DNA of 64,000 bases from Cryobacterium arcticum. Lineage in GTDB: Bacteria > Actinomycetota > Actinomycetes > Actinomycetales > Microbacteriaceae. The translations under genes were made by a program, and so were the position numbers. The stretch's first letter is position 1; each line of letters starts with the position of its first letter. This document shows positions 33,666-42,362 of this stretch, one piece after another. The notes below the pieces were generated by a model. The model worked only from the letters and a program-made list of their open reading frames with translations, made no database searches and was not told where the DNA came from. Where the stretch lies: assembly GCF_003185895.1 (NCBI RefSeq), contig NZ_QHLY01000012.1:1949844-2013843 (forward strand), in the 5' to 3' direction.

Positions 33666-36600
33666 TCACTGGAGCAGGGGCAGCTGCACCCGCACGAAGT
33701 TGCCCTTGGCGATGAGCACACCGCGGCCGGGAGGAAACTCGGACCGGTTGAGGCGGGGCAGCGCGGTTTTCAGCAGGATGTCGCCCTCCACCGATTCCGG
33801 TTGCAGCAACAGGCCCCGGCGGGAGTTCTTGATCTCGCCGAACAACGGCCAGGACGAGTTCCACGCGCTGGTCTCGGCCTCGGCGAGCAGGAAGTGGTCG
33901 CTGCGCTTGACCGCCCGGGTGAGCTCGAGGATCGGCCCGTCGGCGCTCGACTGCAGGAAGTCACCGAGGCTCTCGACGAACACCGCGATGCGGCCCTCGG
34001 TGTCGGGGTCGGAAACCGCGGCGGCGAGGTCCTTGGCCAGGGCTGCGACGGCGTCAACGGTGGTGGCGGCTTCGGTCCATAGGCCCAGCCGGGAGATCGG
34101 CGACCGGGCGTTGCCGAAGTAATAAAGCCGGGCATCCGGGTCGAACCGTGTGAATGACATCGCGATCGATTCGATCGCGGTGCTGCGACCGCTGGCGGGT
34201 GGGCCGGCCAACAGCAGGGTGCCGCTCGGTTCAAACCCGGCCGGGCCGAGGTCCACATCGCCGAGGCCGAGCACCACCCGGTCGCCCACGCGAGCCGGCA
34301 GTTGGGTCTGCGGGAACTCCTTGGGCAGCGCCCCGATGGCGGGGGCTTCGGCGACGCCGGCACGGCGCATCGCCTCAGCCAGACGCCGAGTGGCGTCGGA
34401 CTGCGCCGACTGGGCGGAGAGCCCGCCGAGGATGGCGATCTGAGTTTCGAAGCCGTCGACAATGGCGCGGCCGGCCGGAGACTTGATGCTGAGGATGTCG
34501 TTGGGCACGTCGAGCATGCCGTAGCCGTCGTCGGCGAGCCGGAGCACGACCTTCCGCTGGATGGCGGAGGAGATCGATGCCGGCACGGCGCCGGCCCGGT
34601 CGGCGGTGAGGGCCACGTGCAGGCCCAGCTGGCGGCCGTCGGAGAGGATGTCTTTGAACACGTCGAACCACTGGGCCCGTCCGGCGGTGATCTCGAAGTC
34701 GTTGCGGAAGTTGGGGAACCCGTCGATCAGCAGCAGGATGCGCGGTTCGTTCGGCTGGTTGGCCAGCTGCCGGTATTCGCTGATGCTCGACGCGTTGGCC
34801 TCGGCGTAGAGCGCCTTACGACGGTCCAGTTCACCCTGCAGGGTGCGGAAGAGCCGCACGATGCGTTCGGCGTCGTCGCCCATGATGATCGAACCCACAT
34901 GCGGCAGCTGCTCGAGCATGCGCAGGCTGCCGGCGCCGAAGTCCAGGCCGTAGACGTGCACGGGACCGCCGCGGGGAGTGATCGCCGCCGCGCACGCGAG
35001 GGTGCGCAGCACCGCGGACTTGCCCGAGCCACCAGTGCCGAAGATGGAGATGTGGCCGTCGATGTCGGGCCGGAAGTAGGCGGAGACCTGTTGCTGCTGC
35101 TCCGCGACGTCGGAGACCCCGAGCAGCAGCTCGGCATCCGTGCGCTGCCGCAGCAGGCTGAGGTCATAAGCGGCGGCGAGCTCATCGAGCCACGGGCGTC
35201 GGGGCGCGGGGATGCCGGCGCCGGCGTTGGCGCCGACGATGGTGGTGACCAGGCGCTGCTGGTCGGTGGGGCCGAGGTCGCGGTCTTCGTCGAGGTTCTC
35301 GTGGGAGCTGGGTTCCTCCCAGCGGCTCTCGGCGCCGAAGCGCAATTCGTGCACGTCGATGCCGGCGCGTTCGGGTTCGCGGCTGGTCCAGCCGCCGGCG
35401 TAGGCGGACTGGAACTGGGCGAGCCGGCCGGGGCCGGTCTTGGCGACGCCGCGGCCGGGGATAGCCGGGTCGAAGTGGGCGGAGTCCTTGGTACCGATGA
35501 CGTCGGTGCTGTCGGACTCGTCGGCCATACGCAGGGCGATCCGCAGCGGGGTGTTGGCGCGCAGGTTGTCCTTGATCACGCCGGCGGGGCGCTGGGTGGC
35601 CATGATCAGGTGGATGCCGAGCGACCGGCCGCGCTGGGCGATGTCGACAACACCGTCCACGAACTCGGGCACCTCAGTGGCCAGCGCCGCGAACTCGTCG
35701 ATCACCAGCACCAGGGCGGGCGGGCTGTCGGGGTCGCCGCGCTTCTCCAGTTCGAGCAGGTCCTTGGCCTTCTTGCGGTTGAGCAGGTGCTCACGGTGGT
35801 GCAGTTCGGCGCGCAGGCTGGTGAGCGCGCGGCGCACCAGGTGCGGGCTGAGGTCGGTGACCAGGCCCACGCAGTGCGGCAGGGTGACGCAGTCGGCGAA
35901 GGCCGAGCCGCCCTTGTAGTCCACGAACAGGAAGGTGACCCGGTCGGGGCTGTATTCGGCGGCCATGCCGAGCACCCAGGCTTGCAGGAACTCGCTCTTG
36001 CCGGCGCCAGTGGTGCCGCCGACGAGGGCGTGTGGGCCCTGGGTGCGGAGGTCGAGGTGCATGGCGTCGACGCCGGCGGAGCCGATGATGGCGCGCAGCT
36101 TGCCCGCGCGGCGGGGCTTGGGGGTGCCGCCGGAGCGGTCGTGGATGGAGGTGTTCTGCTGCCAGCGGTCGATCACCGCGGCGCTGGTCTCGACCATGTC
36201 ATGGCCGAGCAGGGTGACCAGCGACACGGTGCGGGGCAGGTCGCTGGAGTCGGCGACGAGGGCGCCGGCGTCGATGACCGGGGCCATGCGCTTGGCGAAT
36301 TCGAGGGCGGTGGCGGAGTCGACCTGTTCGGTGACGACGTTGTCGATGGTCTCGCCCAGGCGCACGAAGCCGACGGTGGCGATGCCGGGTTCGTCGGCGA
36401 GGTGCAGGTAGGTGCGGCACACGGCGGGCAGCGAGGCCACGGTCGGGCCCATCCAGATGGGGTACACGCCGGCGTCGGCGGCGATCTCGGCGAGCTGCAC
36501 CAGGCGGGCCCGGTCGACGGCCACGTCGTCGGAGATGAGCAGCACGATCGCGGGGATGGGCGACTTGGTGCCCTGGTCGGAGCCGGAGCCGACCTCACCG

Positions 36601-38141
36601 CCGCGCTCGAGCGCGGCATCCGTCTGCACCATGGCGCCCCGGCGCTTCGACTTGGCCTGGGCCAGGCGTTGCTCGACGACGCCCTCGATGCTGGAGAGCA
36701 CCGCGCTGGCGCTGGCGGCGCTGTCGGCGAGGTGGCTGCCTTCGATCGGGCTGTGCGGCGAGGAGGTGTGCGGCATCCACTTGAGCCATTCCAGCTCCCG
36801 CGACCAGCGCGGGGTCAGCAGGGAGGCGACCACGAGTTCTGCCGGGGAGTGCAGGGCGGTGAGCTGCACCAGGATGGAGTTGATCGAGCCCATCGCCTGC
36901 ACGGGCGAGCCGGCGATGCCGAGCGCACCGGAGTCGTAGAGGTTGTCGATCAGCGGCACGCCGTCGAGGGTCTGGTTGGCGTCAACGACCTCGGTGAGCT
37001 TCTCCTGGAACTCGGGCAGCATGTCACCCCGACTGGAATCCTTGATGGTATTGCGGGAGTTCATGGTGCCGCAGCCGAGCCGCACGTTCAGGAACGACCA
37101 GTGCTCGGGCCGGCGGGTCCAGAGCAGCGGGCCGCGGTTCATGGCGTGCTCGTGCGCCTCCTCCGTCGACGGGGACTCCTTGAGCCGCAGTTCGAACTCG
37201 GTGACCCGTTCGGTGGCGAGGCGGGCGGTGAGCACCTCGAGGCGCGATTCGAAGGTGGCGACCGCCTTCTGCAGGCGGCGCTTATCGCGGGACTTGGTGG
37301 TGAAGAAGTTGCCGAGCAGCATCACCGGCGAGAGCAGGCAGAAGAGCAGGCTGATCGGGCTCTGGGTGAAGGCGAACATGGCGCCACCGAGCAGCAACGG
37401 GGTGATCATCGCCAGCAGGGGGAACGGCGCGGCTTCCTTTTCGACCGGCACCTCTGGGGCGGCGAACTCCTGACCGATGTAACGCTTCTCCACCTTGGGC
37501 GACCGATTGAAGAAGATCGGGCCGGGCTTGGGCGCGCTCTCCGGGCTGGGGGCGTCGGTGAGCAGGCTGATCTCCACCTCGGAGTCCCCGAGCAGCAGGC
37601 GTTCGGCCTTTGCGATGCGCAGGCGGCCCACGATGCCGCCGTCGACGACCACGCCGTTGGCGCTGCCCAGGTCGATGACCTCCACGGTGTCGCCGATCTC
37701 GAGCCGGGCGTGCTTTTTCGACACCAGGCTGTCGTGCAGCACGATGTCGCAGGACGGGTCACGGCCGAGCACCAGGCTGCCGGGCGCGAGCGGAAAGTCG
37801 CGGCCAGCGTCCGGTCCGGTGAGCACGCGCAGCTGCGCGACCGGCGGCACGGTGATGGTCGACGGTGCCTGGTAGAGCACGCCGGCATCGGCCAGGCTCA
37901 CGGATGCACCGGAGCCGATCCAGGCTTCGCCCACCGGTCCGTCCGGCGGCAGGGTGAGTGGCACGCTCTGGCCGGGCAGGGTGGCGCGCAGGGTGAGGTA
38001 CCGGTCGGGCGAGTGCACGGTTTGGGCATCCACCCGGCTGATGGTGCCGGCGATTTCGGAGATCGTGGCCGCGGCATCCGCGGTGACGATGATGTCGCTG
38101 GCGGCGCCGTTGGGGCGAACCAGGGTGAGCTTGAGGCGCAT
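33666..38141 (-). CDS. FHA-containing type VII secretion ATPase (EssC/EccC-like)
   Basis: A 1491-residue motor for ESX substrate export. Residues 1-90 form a small N-terminal domain and about 100-195 an FHA domain (VLGRDPSCDIVLHDS, then SKKHARL and GSANGVVVDG). Two membrane segments follow near 240-282, then three FtsK/SpoIIIE-type ATPase domains. Domain 1 is canonical: Walker A GGTTGAGKSE (about 708-716), Walker B LVLVIDEFAAL (810-820), ATQRP (848-852). Domain 2 has FGTGGSGKSAV (1034-1044) but LLLIDGFP, lacking the catalytic Glu. Domain 3 is degenerate: AGPPASGRST with Arg for the Walker Lys, and VFVESLGD. The layout matches Firmicutes EssC more than split mycobacterial EccCa/EccCb. It is the core gene of the locus. 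Confidence 0.92.
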   Translation of the reverse strand: MRLKLTLVRPNGAASDIIVTADAAATISEIAGTISRVDAQTVHSPDRYLTLRATLPGQSVPLTLPPDGPVGEAWIGSGASVSLADAGVLYQAPSTITVPPVAQLRVLTGPDAGRDFPLAPGSLVLGRDPSCDIVLHDSLVSKKHARLEIGDTVEVIDLGSANGVVVDGGIVGRLRIAKAERLLLGDSEVEISLLTDAPSPESAPKPGPIFFNRSPKVEKRYIGQEFAAPEVPVEKEAAPFPLLAMITPLLLGGAMFAFTQSPISLLFCLLSPVMLLGNFFTTKSRDKRRLQKAVATFESRLEVLTARLATERVTEFELRLKESPSTEEAHEHAMNRGPLLWTRRPEHWSFLNVRLGCGTMNSRNTIKDSSRGDMLPEFQEKLTEVVDANQTLDGVPLIDNLYDSGALGIAGSPVQAMGSINSILVQLTALHSPAELVVASLLTPRWSRELEWLKWMPHTSSPHSPIEGSHLADSAASASAVLSSIEGVVEQRLAQAKSKRRGAMVQTDAALERGGEVGSGSDQGTKSPIPAIVLLISDDVAVDRARLVQLAEIAADAGVYPIWMGPTVASLPAVCRTYLHLADEPGIATVGFVRLGETIDNVVTEQVDSATALEFAKRMAPVIDAGALVADSSDLPRTVSLVTLLGHDMVETSAAVIDRWQQNTSIHDRSGGTPKPRRAGKLRAIIGSAGVDAMHLDLRTQGPHALVGGTTGAGKSEFLQAWVLGMAAEYSPDRVTFLFVDYKGGSAFADCVTLPHCVGLVTDLSPHLVRRALTSLRAELHHREHLLNRKKAKDLLELEKRGDPDSPPALVLVIDEFAALATEVPEFVDGVVDIAQRGRSLGIHLIMATQRPAGVIKDNLRANTPLRIALRMADESDSTDVIGTKDSAHFDPAIPGRGVAKTGPGRLAQFQSAYAGGWTSREPERAGIDVHELRFGAESRWEEPSSHENLDEDRDLGPTDQQRLVTTIVGANAGAGIPAPRRPWLDELAAAYDLSLLRQRTDAELLLGVSDVAEQQQQVSAYFRPDIDGHISIFGTGGSGKSAVLRTLACAAAITPRGGPVHVYGLDFGAGSLRMLEQLPHVGSIIMGDDAERIVRLFRTLQGELDRRKALYAEANASSISEYRQLANQPNEPRILLLIDGFPNFRNDFEITAGRAQWFDVFKDILSDGRQLGLHVALTADRAGAVPASISSAIQRKVVLRLADDGYGMLDVPNDILSIKSPAGRAIVDGFETQIAILGGLSAQSAQSDATRRLAEAMRRAGVAEAPAIGALPKEFPQTQLPARVGDRVVLGLGDVDLGPAGFEPSGTLLLAGPPASGRSTAIESIAMSFTRFDPDARLYYFGNARSPISRLGLWTEAATTVDAVAALAKDLAAAVSDPDTEGRIAVFVESLGDFLQSSADGPILELTRAVKRSDHFLLAEAETSAWNSSWPLFGEIKNSRRGLLLQPESVEGDILLKTALPRLNRSEFPPGRGVLIAKGNFVRVQLPLLQ

Positions 38142-38194
38142 TCAGTCCCTATTTCAGTACTGCGGTCGGTGCTGGTTCGAGTGGGTGGTGCCGA

Positions 38195-38683
38195 TTATTC
38201 GCCGCGGCGTTCCCAGGGCCAGAGCGGGCGACCGTGTTCGCCATAGTGCGAGGCGAGCAGGATCGAGTAGGTGAGCGCCACGATGAACGCGAGCACTCCC
38301 ACCGCGAGGGCGAAGGGGCTGGCGAGCATGCTGCCGGCGAAAAGCACAACGCCGAACGGGTCGCCGTTGCCGGCGGCCACGAGGATGGCTCCGGTGGCGA
38401 TGAACAGGCCGTACGCGGCGATGCCGGTGGCGACGGCGAACCCCACCACGACTCGTTGCTTGTCGGGTGGGGTATTTACGCCGAGAACCAGCAGCATGAT
38501 GAACACCATCACCGTGGAGACTCCCGCCATGGTGGGGCCGACCAGCGGGCCGGCCGACCGGTCGGCGATGACGTCGAGGTTGGTGGCCAGGCTGATGATG
38601 CCGAACGCGGCCACGAGCAGCGCGGCGTAGAGCACGGTGGCGAACACCGCGACGATCGTCGCGTACTTCTGGTAATCGCGCAT
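38195..38683 (-). CDS. Small four-TM membrane protein preceding the type VII ATPase
   Basis: A 162-residue membrane protein with four hydrophobic segments (about 8-30, 48-68, 78-98, 118-148) and a short charged tail HGRPLWPWERRGE. It has a GGGAG ribosome site. No family recognised. It lies 53 bp upstream of the ATPase gene on the same strand and 26 bp after the Pro-rich membrane gene, so the three are probably cotranscribed and this may be a structural membrane part. Confidence 0.75.
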   Translation of the reverse strand: MRDYQKYATIVAVFATVLYAALLVAAFGIISLATNLDVIADRSAGPLVGPTMAGVSTVMVFIMLLVLGVNTPPDKQRVVVGFAVATGIAAYGLFIATGAILVAAGNGDPFGVVLFAGSMLASPFALAVGVLAFIVALTYSILLASHYGEHGRPLWPWERRGE

Positions 38684-38709
38684 GGTGTGCTCCCCCGCAC
38701 TGCCGACGG

Positions 38710-39795
38710 TTAGGCCGGACGAGCGAGCTGCGGCCCCTCAGCGAGCTGGCGCTCGTATTCCTGCTTGTTGGCGATGTTCTTCGCGGTGACGCTGCGACCG
38801 CGGCGGGCGATCCAGGCACCGAACCAGATGGGCACCTCGCGGGCCACGATGGCCGCGGCGATCGCGCCCGGGTTCAGCCACTGGTTGCTCATGAAGCGCA
38901 CGGCCTCCGACGGGGTGAGCGTCCAGGCCTGCACGGCCAGGAGGGCGCCACCGAGGTAGGAGAAGTACACGATCACGGCCACGATGAAGCCGCCGAGCAC
39001 GTAGGCCCACCAGCCGGCGCGGTTCAGGATGGCGACCAGCAGCGCGAAGGCGAGGAAGAAGAAGATCACCGGCACGTAGTAGACCGGCAGCACCAGGAAA
39101 TCGGTGAACCGGCTGGTGGCGTCGGCCACGTCGACGGCGCCGGCAGCGGAGATGAAGAACGCGACGAGGGCGTAGACCACGGCGAAGACGGCGGTGGCGA
39201 TCAGGCCGATCAGGATGCCGGCGGCCCGGTTGCCCAGGGTCTTGGGCGGGGTCGGAGCGGTGACGTAGACCGGGGTGGGCGCGAACTGCTGCGTGGGCTG
39301 CTGCTGCACCGGGCTCTGCACGGTGGCCTGCTGCTGGGCGGGGCTCTGCACGGCGGGCTGGCTGGCCGCTGCGGGAGTCGGCACCACAACGGTGGCGGCG
39401 GGAACGTAGGTGGGTGTGTAGTCCTTCTGCACCGACGTGGCCTCGTCGCGGGCGACTTCTGCCGCGGTGGGTTCGGCCGGTTCGGCGTTGGTGATGCGCT
39501 CGACCTTCTCGGTCGGCGCCTCCGACGCGGAGCTGGCAACGGGGGTCGCCGGTTCGTAGTCGATCGGCTCGCCGGGAACGTAGTCGGGGGTGGGCTCCGG
39601 CGTCGGCTCTGACGTCTCGGCGACCGGCACGGCTGTCGGCTCTGCGCGCTGCTCGTTCACGGTCTGGTCGACAGACTTATTCGGGTCGGCGATGGTGGTT
39701 GGCTCGGGGTTGGTGCTGTCGGGCGCGTCGATGTGCTCGGTGGGAGCATCGTGGTTGTCGTTCTTGTTGCCCTCGGGGGGCGTCGTGTCGGTCAT
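38710..39795 (-). CDS. Pro/Thr/Gln-rich N-terminal, multi-TM membrane protein
   Basis: A 361-residue protein. The ATG at 39795 (MTDTTPPEGNKND) follows GAGGAG. Residues 1-190 are disordered, rich in Pro, Thr, Glu and Ala, with a Q-rich imperfect repeat (QSPAQQQATVQSPVQQQPTQ) before the first membrane segment. Residues 200-345 carry four to five hydrophobic segments. A cytoplasmic Arg-rich end follows. It is the first gene of the ATPase group. A long acidic disordered head on a membrane protein next to an FHA ATPase could be a phospho-Thr target, which is inference. Confidence 0.75.
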   Translation of the reverse strand: MTDTTPPEGNKNDNHDAPTEHIDAPDSTNPEPTTIADPNKSVDQTVNEQRAEPTAVPVAETSEPTPEPTPDYVPGEPIDYEPATPVASSASEAPTEKVERITNAEPAEPTAAEVARDEATSVQKDYTPTYVPAATVVVPTPAAASQPAVQSPAQQQATVQSPVQQQPTQQFAPTPVYVTAPTPPKTLGNRAAGILIGLIATAVFAVVYALVAFFISAAGAVDVADATSRFTDFLVLPVYYVPVIFFFLAFALLVAILNRAGWWAYVLGGFIVAVIVYFSYLGGALLAVQAWTLTPSEAVRFMSNQWLNPGAIAAAIVAREVPIWFGAWIARRGRSVTAKNIANKQEYERQLAEGPQLARPA

Positions 39796-39900
39796 GCTGC
39801 ACTCCTCGTGAGCCTCGTGGCCGTAGCTCTGTGCTGCCACTGTAGCAATGAGGGGTGCGAAGTCGACGGAACCGGGGCGCGCGCGGCGGGGACCACGCAG

Positions 39901-40617
39901 TTATCCGACCGTGGCAGCATGCTGCGTGCTGGGCACGAGCACGTATGCCAATCCAGAAATCGTCGCGGTCACGTCGTCGGGAGCGGCCGCGGCCCCTTCT
40001 CCTGCACCGCGGCTGGTTACCAGGCCCGATACAAGGAACAGGCGAGCACCGGATTGCAGTCCGTTCACGAACTGGAGCGCGTTGGCATAGGTGCCCTTGA
40101 CCGTCACGGTTATGGCAAGCGAAGCGAAGTTGTCGGTCGTGATTTTCGCGTTCGTCACCGGAGGCGTGCCCACTGTCGGAGTGCCGGGTTCCGGAACCGA
40201 GGTCGGAGCCGAGCTCGCGGCAGGGTCCGATTCTGCAGCGCTTGCCGCCACCGCGGCGGGTGCCACCACAGGCACGTACGGCACGGGATCCGCGACGGTG
40301 ATGCCCTTTAGCGTGACCTGAGTGCCTCCGGCGAGCGCATCGAGCTGCTTGAAGAAAGCAGCCATGCCAGTCTCCGAAGGAACCGACGCGTTGAGCGGAG
40401 CCAGTTCACTCTTCAGGGAATCGAGTCCGGCAAAGTCCTGCTTCAACTGCTCAAGGACGGCCGACTGGCCGGCGTTTGCGGTGGCCACCGTAGCGCGCTG
40501 GGCGTTCGCGGCAGCCGCAGCGGCGAGCTGAGGTTGGATTCCAAGTAGTGTGCCCCCCACCAGGACCACGATCATGGTGAGGATGGAGCCGATCATCCAG
40601 AATCGGTTCTTGTCCAT
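39901..40617 (-). CDS. pilO: Type IV pilus inner-membrane platform protein PilO-like
   Basis: A 238-residue bitopic protein with one N-terminal membrane segment (about 8-28) and a coiled-coil (residues 35-80), then a ferredoxin-like domain with VTLKGITVADPV and the strand pair near ITVTVKGTYANALQFVNGLQ, the usual PilO signature. The Ala/Pro/Glu-rich insert at 125-160 is longer than in proteobacterial PilO. It dimerises with PilN on the membrane. It is the last gene of the pilus operon, 2 bp after pilN. Confidence 0.8.
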   Translation of the reverse strand: MDKNRFWMIGSILTMIVVLVGGTLLGIQPQLAAAAAANAQRATVATANAGQSAVLEQLKQDFAGLDSLKSELAPLNASVPSETGMAAFFKQLDALAGGTQVTLKGITVADPVPYVPVVAPAAVAASAAESDPAASSAPTSVPEPGTPTVGTPPVTNAKITTDNFASLAITVTVKGTYANALQFVNGLQSGARLFLVSGLVTSRGAGEGAAAAPDDVTATISGLAYVLVPSTQHAATVG

Positions 40618-40619
40618 GG

Positions 40620-41282
40620 CTACTTCTCCTCGACCGTGAAGCGCTGCGCAAGGGCGGCATCGTTGACATGCATGATGAGGGTCACGGTGAAGACACCGTC
40701 TTCGCCCCTGGCCACCGAGCCAGGAAGGACGTCCGCCACCCCGTTCAGATCGGCGAGGGAGTCCAACCAGGTAGGCACATCCGGTAGTACCGCGCTCTTC
40801 ACAGTGAATGTCACCGTTGCAATTCGGGCACCCTGCAAAGGTGCGGTGGGCTGCACGTAGAGAGCCAGGGGCGAGGCCGAGTCCACGGCCACCGTCTCCA
40901 CGCTCACGCTGGCGGGAAGGATGGCTTGAACGCTCTCGAGGTACGACTTCCAGTCGATTTCGGTCGAGGCGCCGACCTGCTGTGCGGCCTTGACAAGCTC
41001 GACTTGGCTTTGCACGGTTCGCACCTCGAGGTATTTGGATTGCTCCTCGAGCAACTTGGGCGTCAGCGCCTGCTCACTGGCCAACTGTGACTCGGCTTGC
41101 ATCGCCCATGCAATGGACCCACCGATACCCAGCCCCATGAGAGCCACCACACCAATGACACCCCAGCCCATTCGGCGACGAACGACCCTGGCGTGACGTT
41201 CACGATGAACTTCGGGAGGAAGCAGATCGACTCGGGGAACACCGCCGATGATCAGGGCGACCTCCTTGCCGGCGCGGCTCAT
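40620..41282 (-). CDS. pilN: Type IV pilus platform protein PilN-like
   Basis: A 220-residue bitopic protein. It has the cytoplasmic N-terminal PilN peptide (GVPRVDLLPPEVHRERHARVV, with the conserved N/D-L-L-P-x-E that binds PilM), then one membrane segment (about 38-60), a coiled-coil with EEQSKYLEVRTVQSQVELV, and an extracytoplasmic domain. The start ATG overlaps the pilM stop (ATGA). Together with PilM and PilO it makes the inner ring under the pilus. Confidence 0.88.
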   Translation of the reverse strand: MSRAGKEVALIIGGVPRVDLLPPEVHRERHARVVRRRMGWGVIGVVALMGLGIGGSIAWAMQAESQLASEQALTPKLLEEQSKYLEVRTVQSQVELVKAAQQVGASTEIDWKSYLESVQAILPASVSVETVAVDSASPLALYVQPTAPLQGARIATVTFTVKSAVLPDVPTWLDSLADLNGVADVLPGSVARGEDGVFTVTLIMHVNDAALAQRFTVEEK

Positions 41283-42328
41283 GCCGCCCGCCCGAGCGCT
41301 AGTCCGAGTGCTACGGCGAATTCGGAACCGTCGCGTCGAAGCTCCTGCAACGTGAGTCCCCTGCCTAGCGCCACTGTTCCAAACGGATCTGCCACTTCGA
41401 CAGGAAGTCGAGTCATCTCGGCCAAGGCCTCCGGAAGCCCGCGGAGCTGAGAGCCCCCTCCGCTGAGCACAATTTGTCTCACCGCGTCAATCGGCCGAGT
41501 GTTCACGAAGTAATTGATGGTGTTACGCAGGCTGGTCAACTGCTCGCTAGCGACCTTGTAGATCACTTCGATCGCCTTCTTGTCAGCGGCGGCCACAGTG
41601 CCGGTTGCCAGGCCGAGACGCCGTTTGGTCTCTTCGGGTTGCTCGCCCGCGGGTTCGGCATCGGAGCGCAATGCCTGCGTGATGTCATTGCCACCTGTTG
41701 CAATGATGCGCACAAACTGCGGTACACCATCGATGGCAATGACGACACTCGTTGTGCTCCCGCCGATATCGATGAGAGCAACCGTGCCGCTCACACCTGG
41801 GCGGGACAGCAACACACGGCTCAGGGCGAAGGGGATCAAGTCAACATCGACGGTGGTCAGGCCGGCCAGTTGGGCAGAGTTCACGTTTGCCAGTACCGCA
41901 GCCTTCACTGCTGCGATGAGCAGGCCGCGCACCATAGGTCCGGTTTCACCTTCGATCTCAGCGATGGGGTAGAAGTCGAGGAGCGCGTCAGCGATAGGAA
42001 TGGGAAGCATTTCTTGCACCTCGAAGGGAAGTGATTCGCGGATGCGAGCTAGCGACATCTTCGGCACGCTGAGGTCACGGGCCAAGACTCGCTGATTACC
42101 GACTCCCAGAACAACATTCTTGGTCTTGAATCCCCCTTCGGCCCAGAGCTGTTTGAGGGCGCCGGCGACCGTGTTGGTCTCGATGACCTCGCCGCTCAAG
42201 ACGGCACCGGCCGGAATCTGAACCTGGTGGTATCGCAACAAAGTTGGTCGCGCCGAACCGGGGTCACTTACTTCGACGGCGCGCAGCATCAGGCCGCCGA
42301 TGTCCATTCCTACGACACTTGTTGCCAC
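41279..42328 (-). CDS. pilM: Type IV pilus actin-like assembly protein PilM
   Basis: A 349-residue cytoplasmic actin-fold protein. The GTG at 42328, behind GAGGAG, gives VATSVVGMDIGGLMLRAVEV, the normal PilM start. Longer upstream frames are leader sequence. Further motifs are FEVQEMLPIPIADALLDFYPI, ALIDIGGSTTSVVIAIDG (phosphate 2) and IVLSGGGSQLRGLPEAL (adenosine), ending LGLALGRAA. It recruits PilN and couples to PilB/PilC. It overlaps pilN by 4 nt. Confidence 0.93.
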   Translation of the reverse strand: MATSVVGMDIGGLMLRAVEVSDPGSARPTLLRYHQVQIPAGAVLSGEVIETNTVAGALKQLWAEGGFKTKNVVLGVGNQRVLARDLSVPKMSLARIRESLPFEVQEMLPIPIADALLDFYPIAEIEGETGPMVRGLLIAAVKAAVLANVNSAQLAGLTTVDVDLIPFALSRVLLSRPGVSGTVALIDIGGSTTSVVIAIDGVPQFVRIIATGGNDITQALRSDAEPAGEQPEETKRRLGLATGTVAAADKKAIEVIYKVASEQLTSLRNTINYFVNTRPIDAVRQIVLSGGGSQLRGLPEALAEMTRLPVEVADPFGTVALGRGLTLQELRRDGSEFAVALGLALGRAA

Positions 42329-42362
42329 TGGTCCGCTCCTCTGTCGCTTATTGAAAACACGT

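Noticed and set aside
34302..38246. Rightward open frame of 1314 codons opposite the type VII ATPase
   Set aside because: Composition is Gly/Ala/Val/Asp-Gln-rich without domains, and it mirrors the GC3 bias of the real gene on the other strand.
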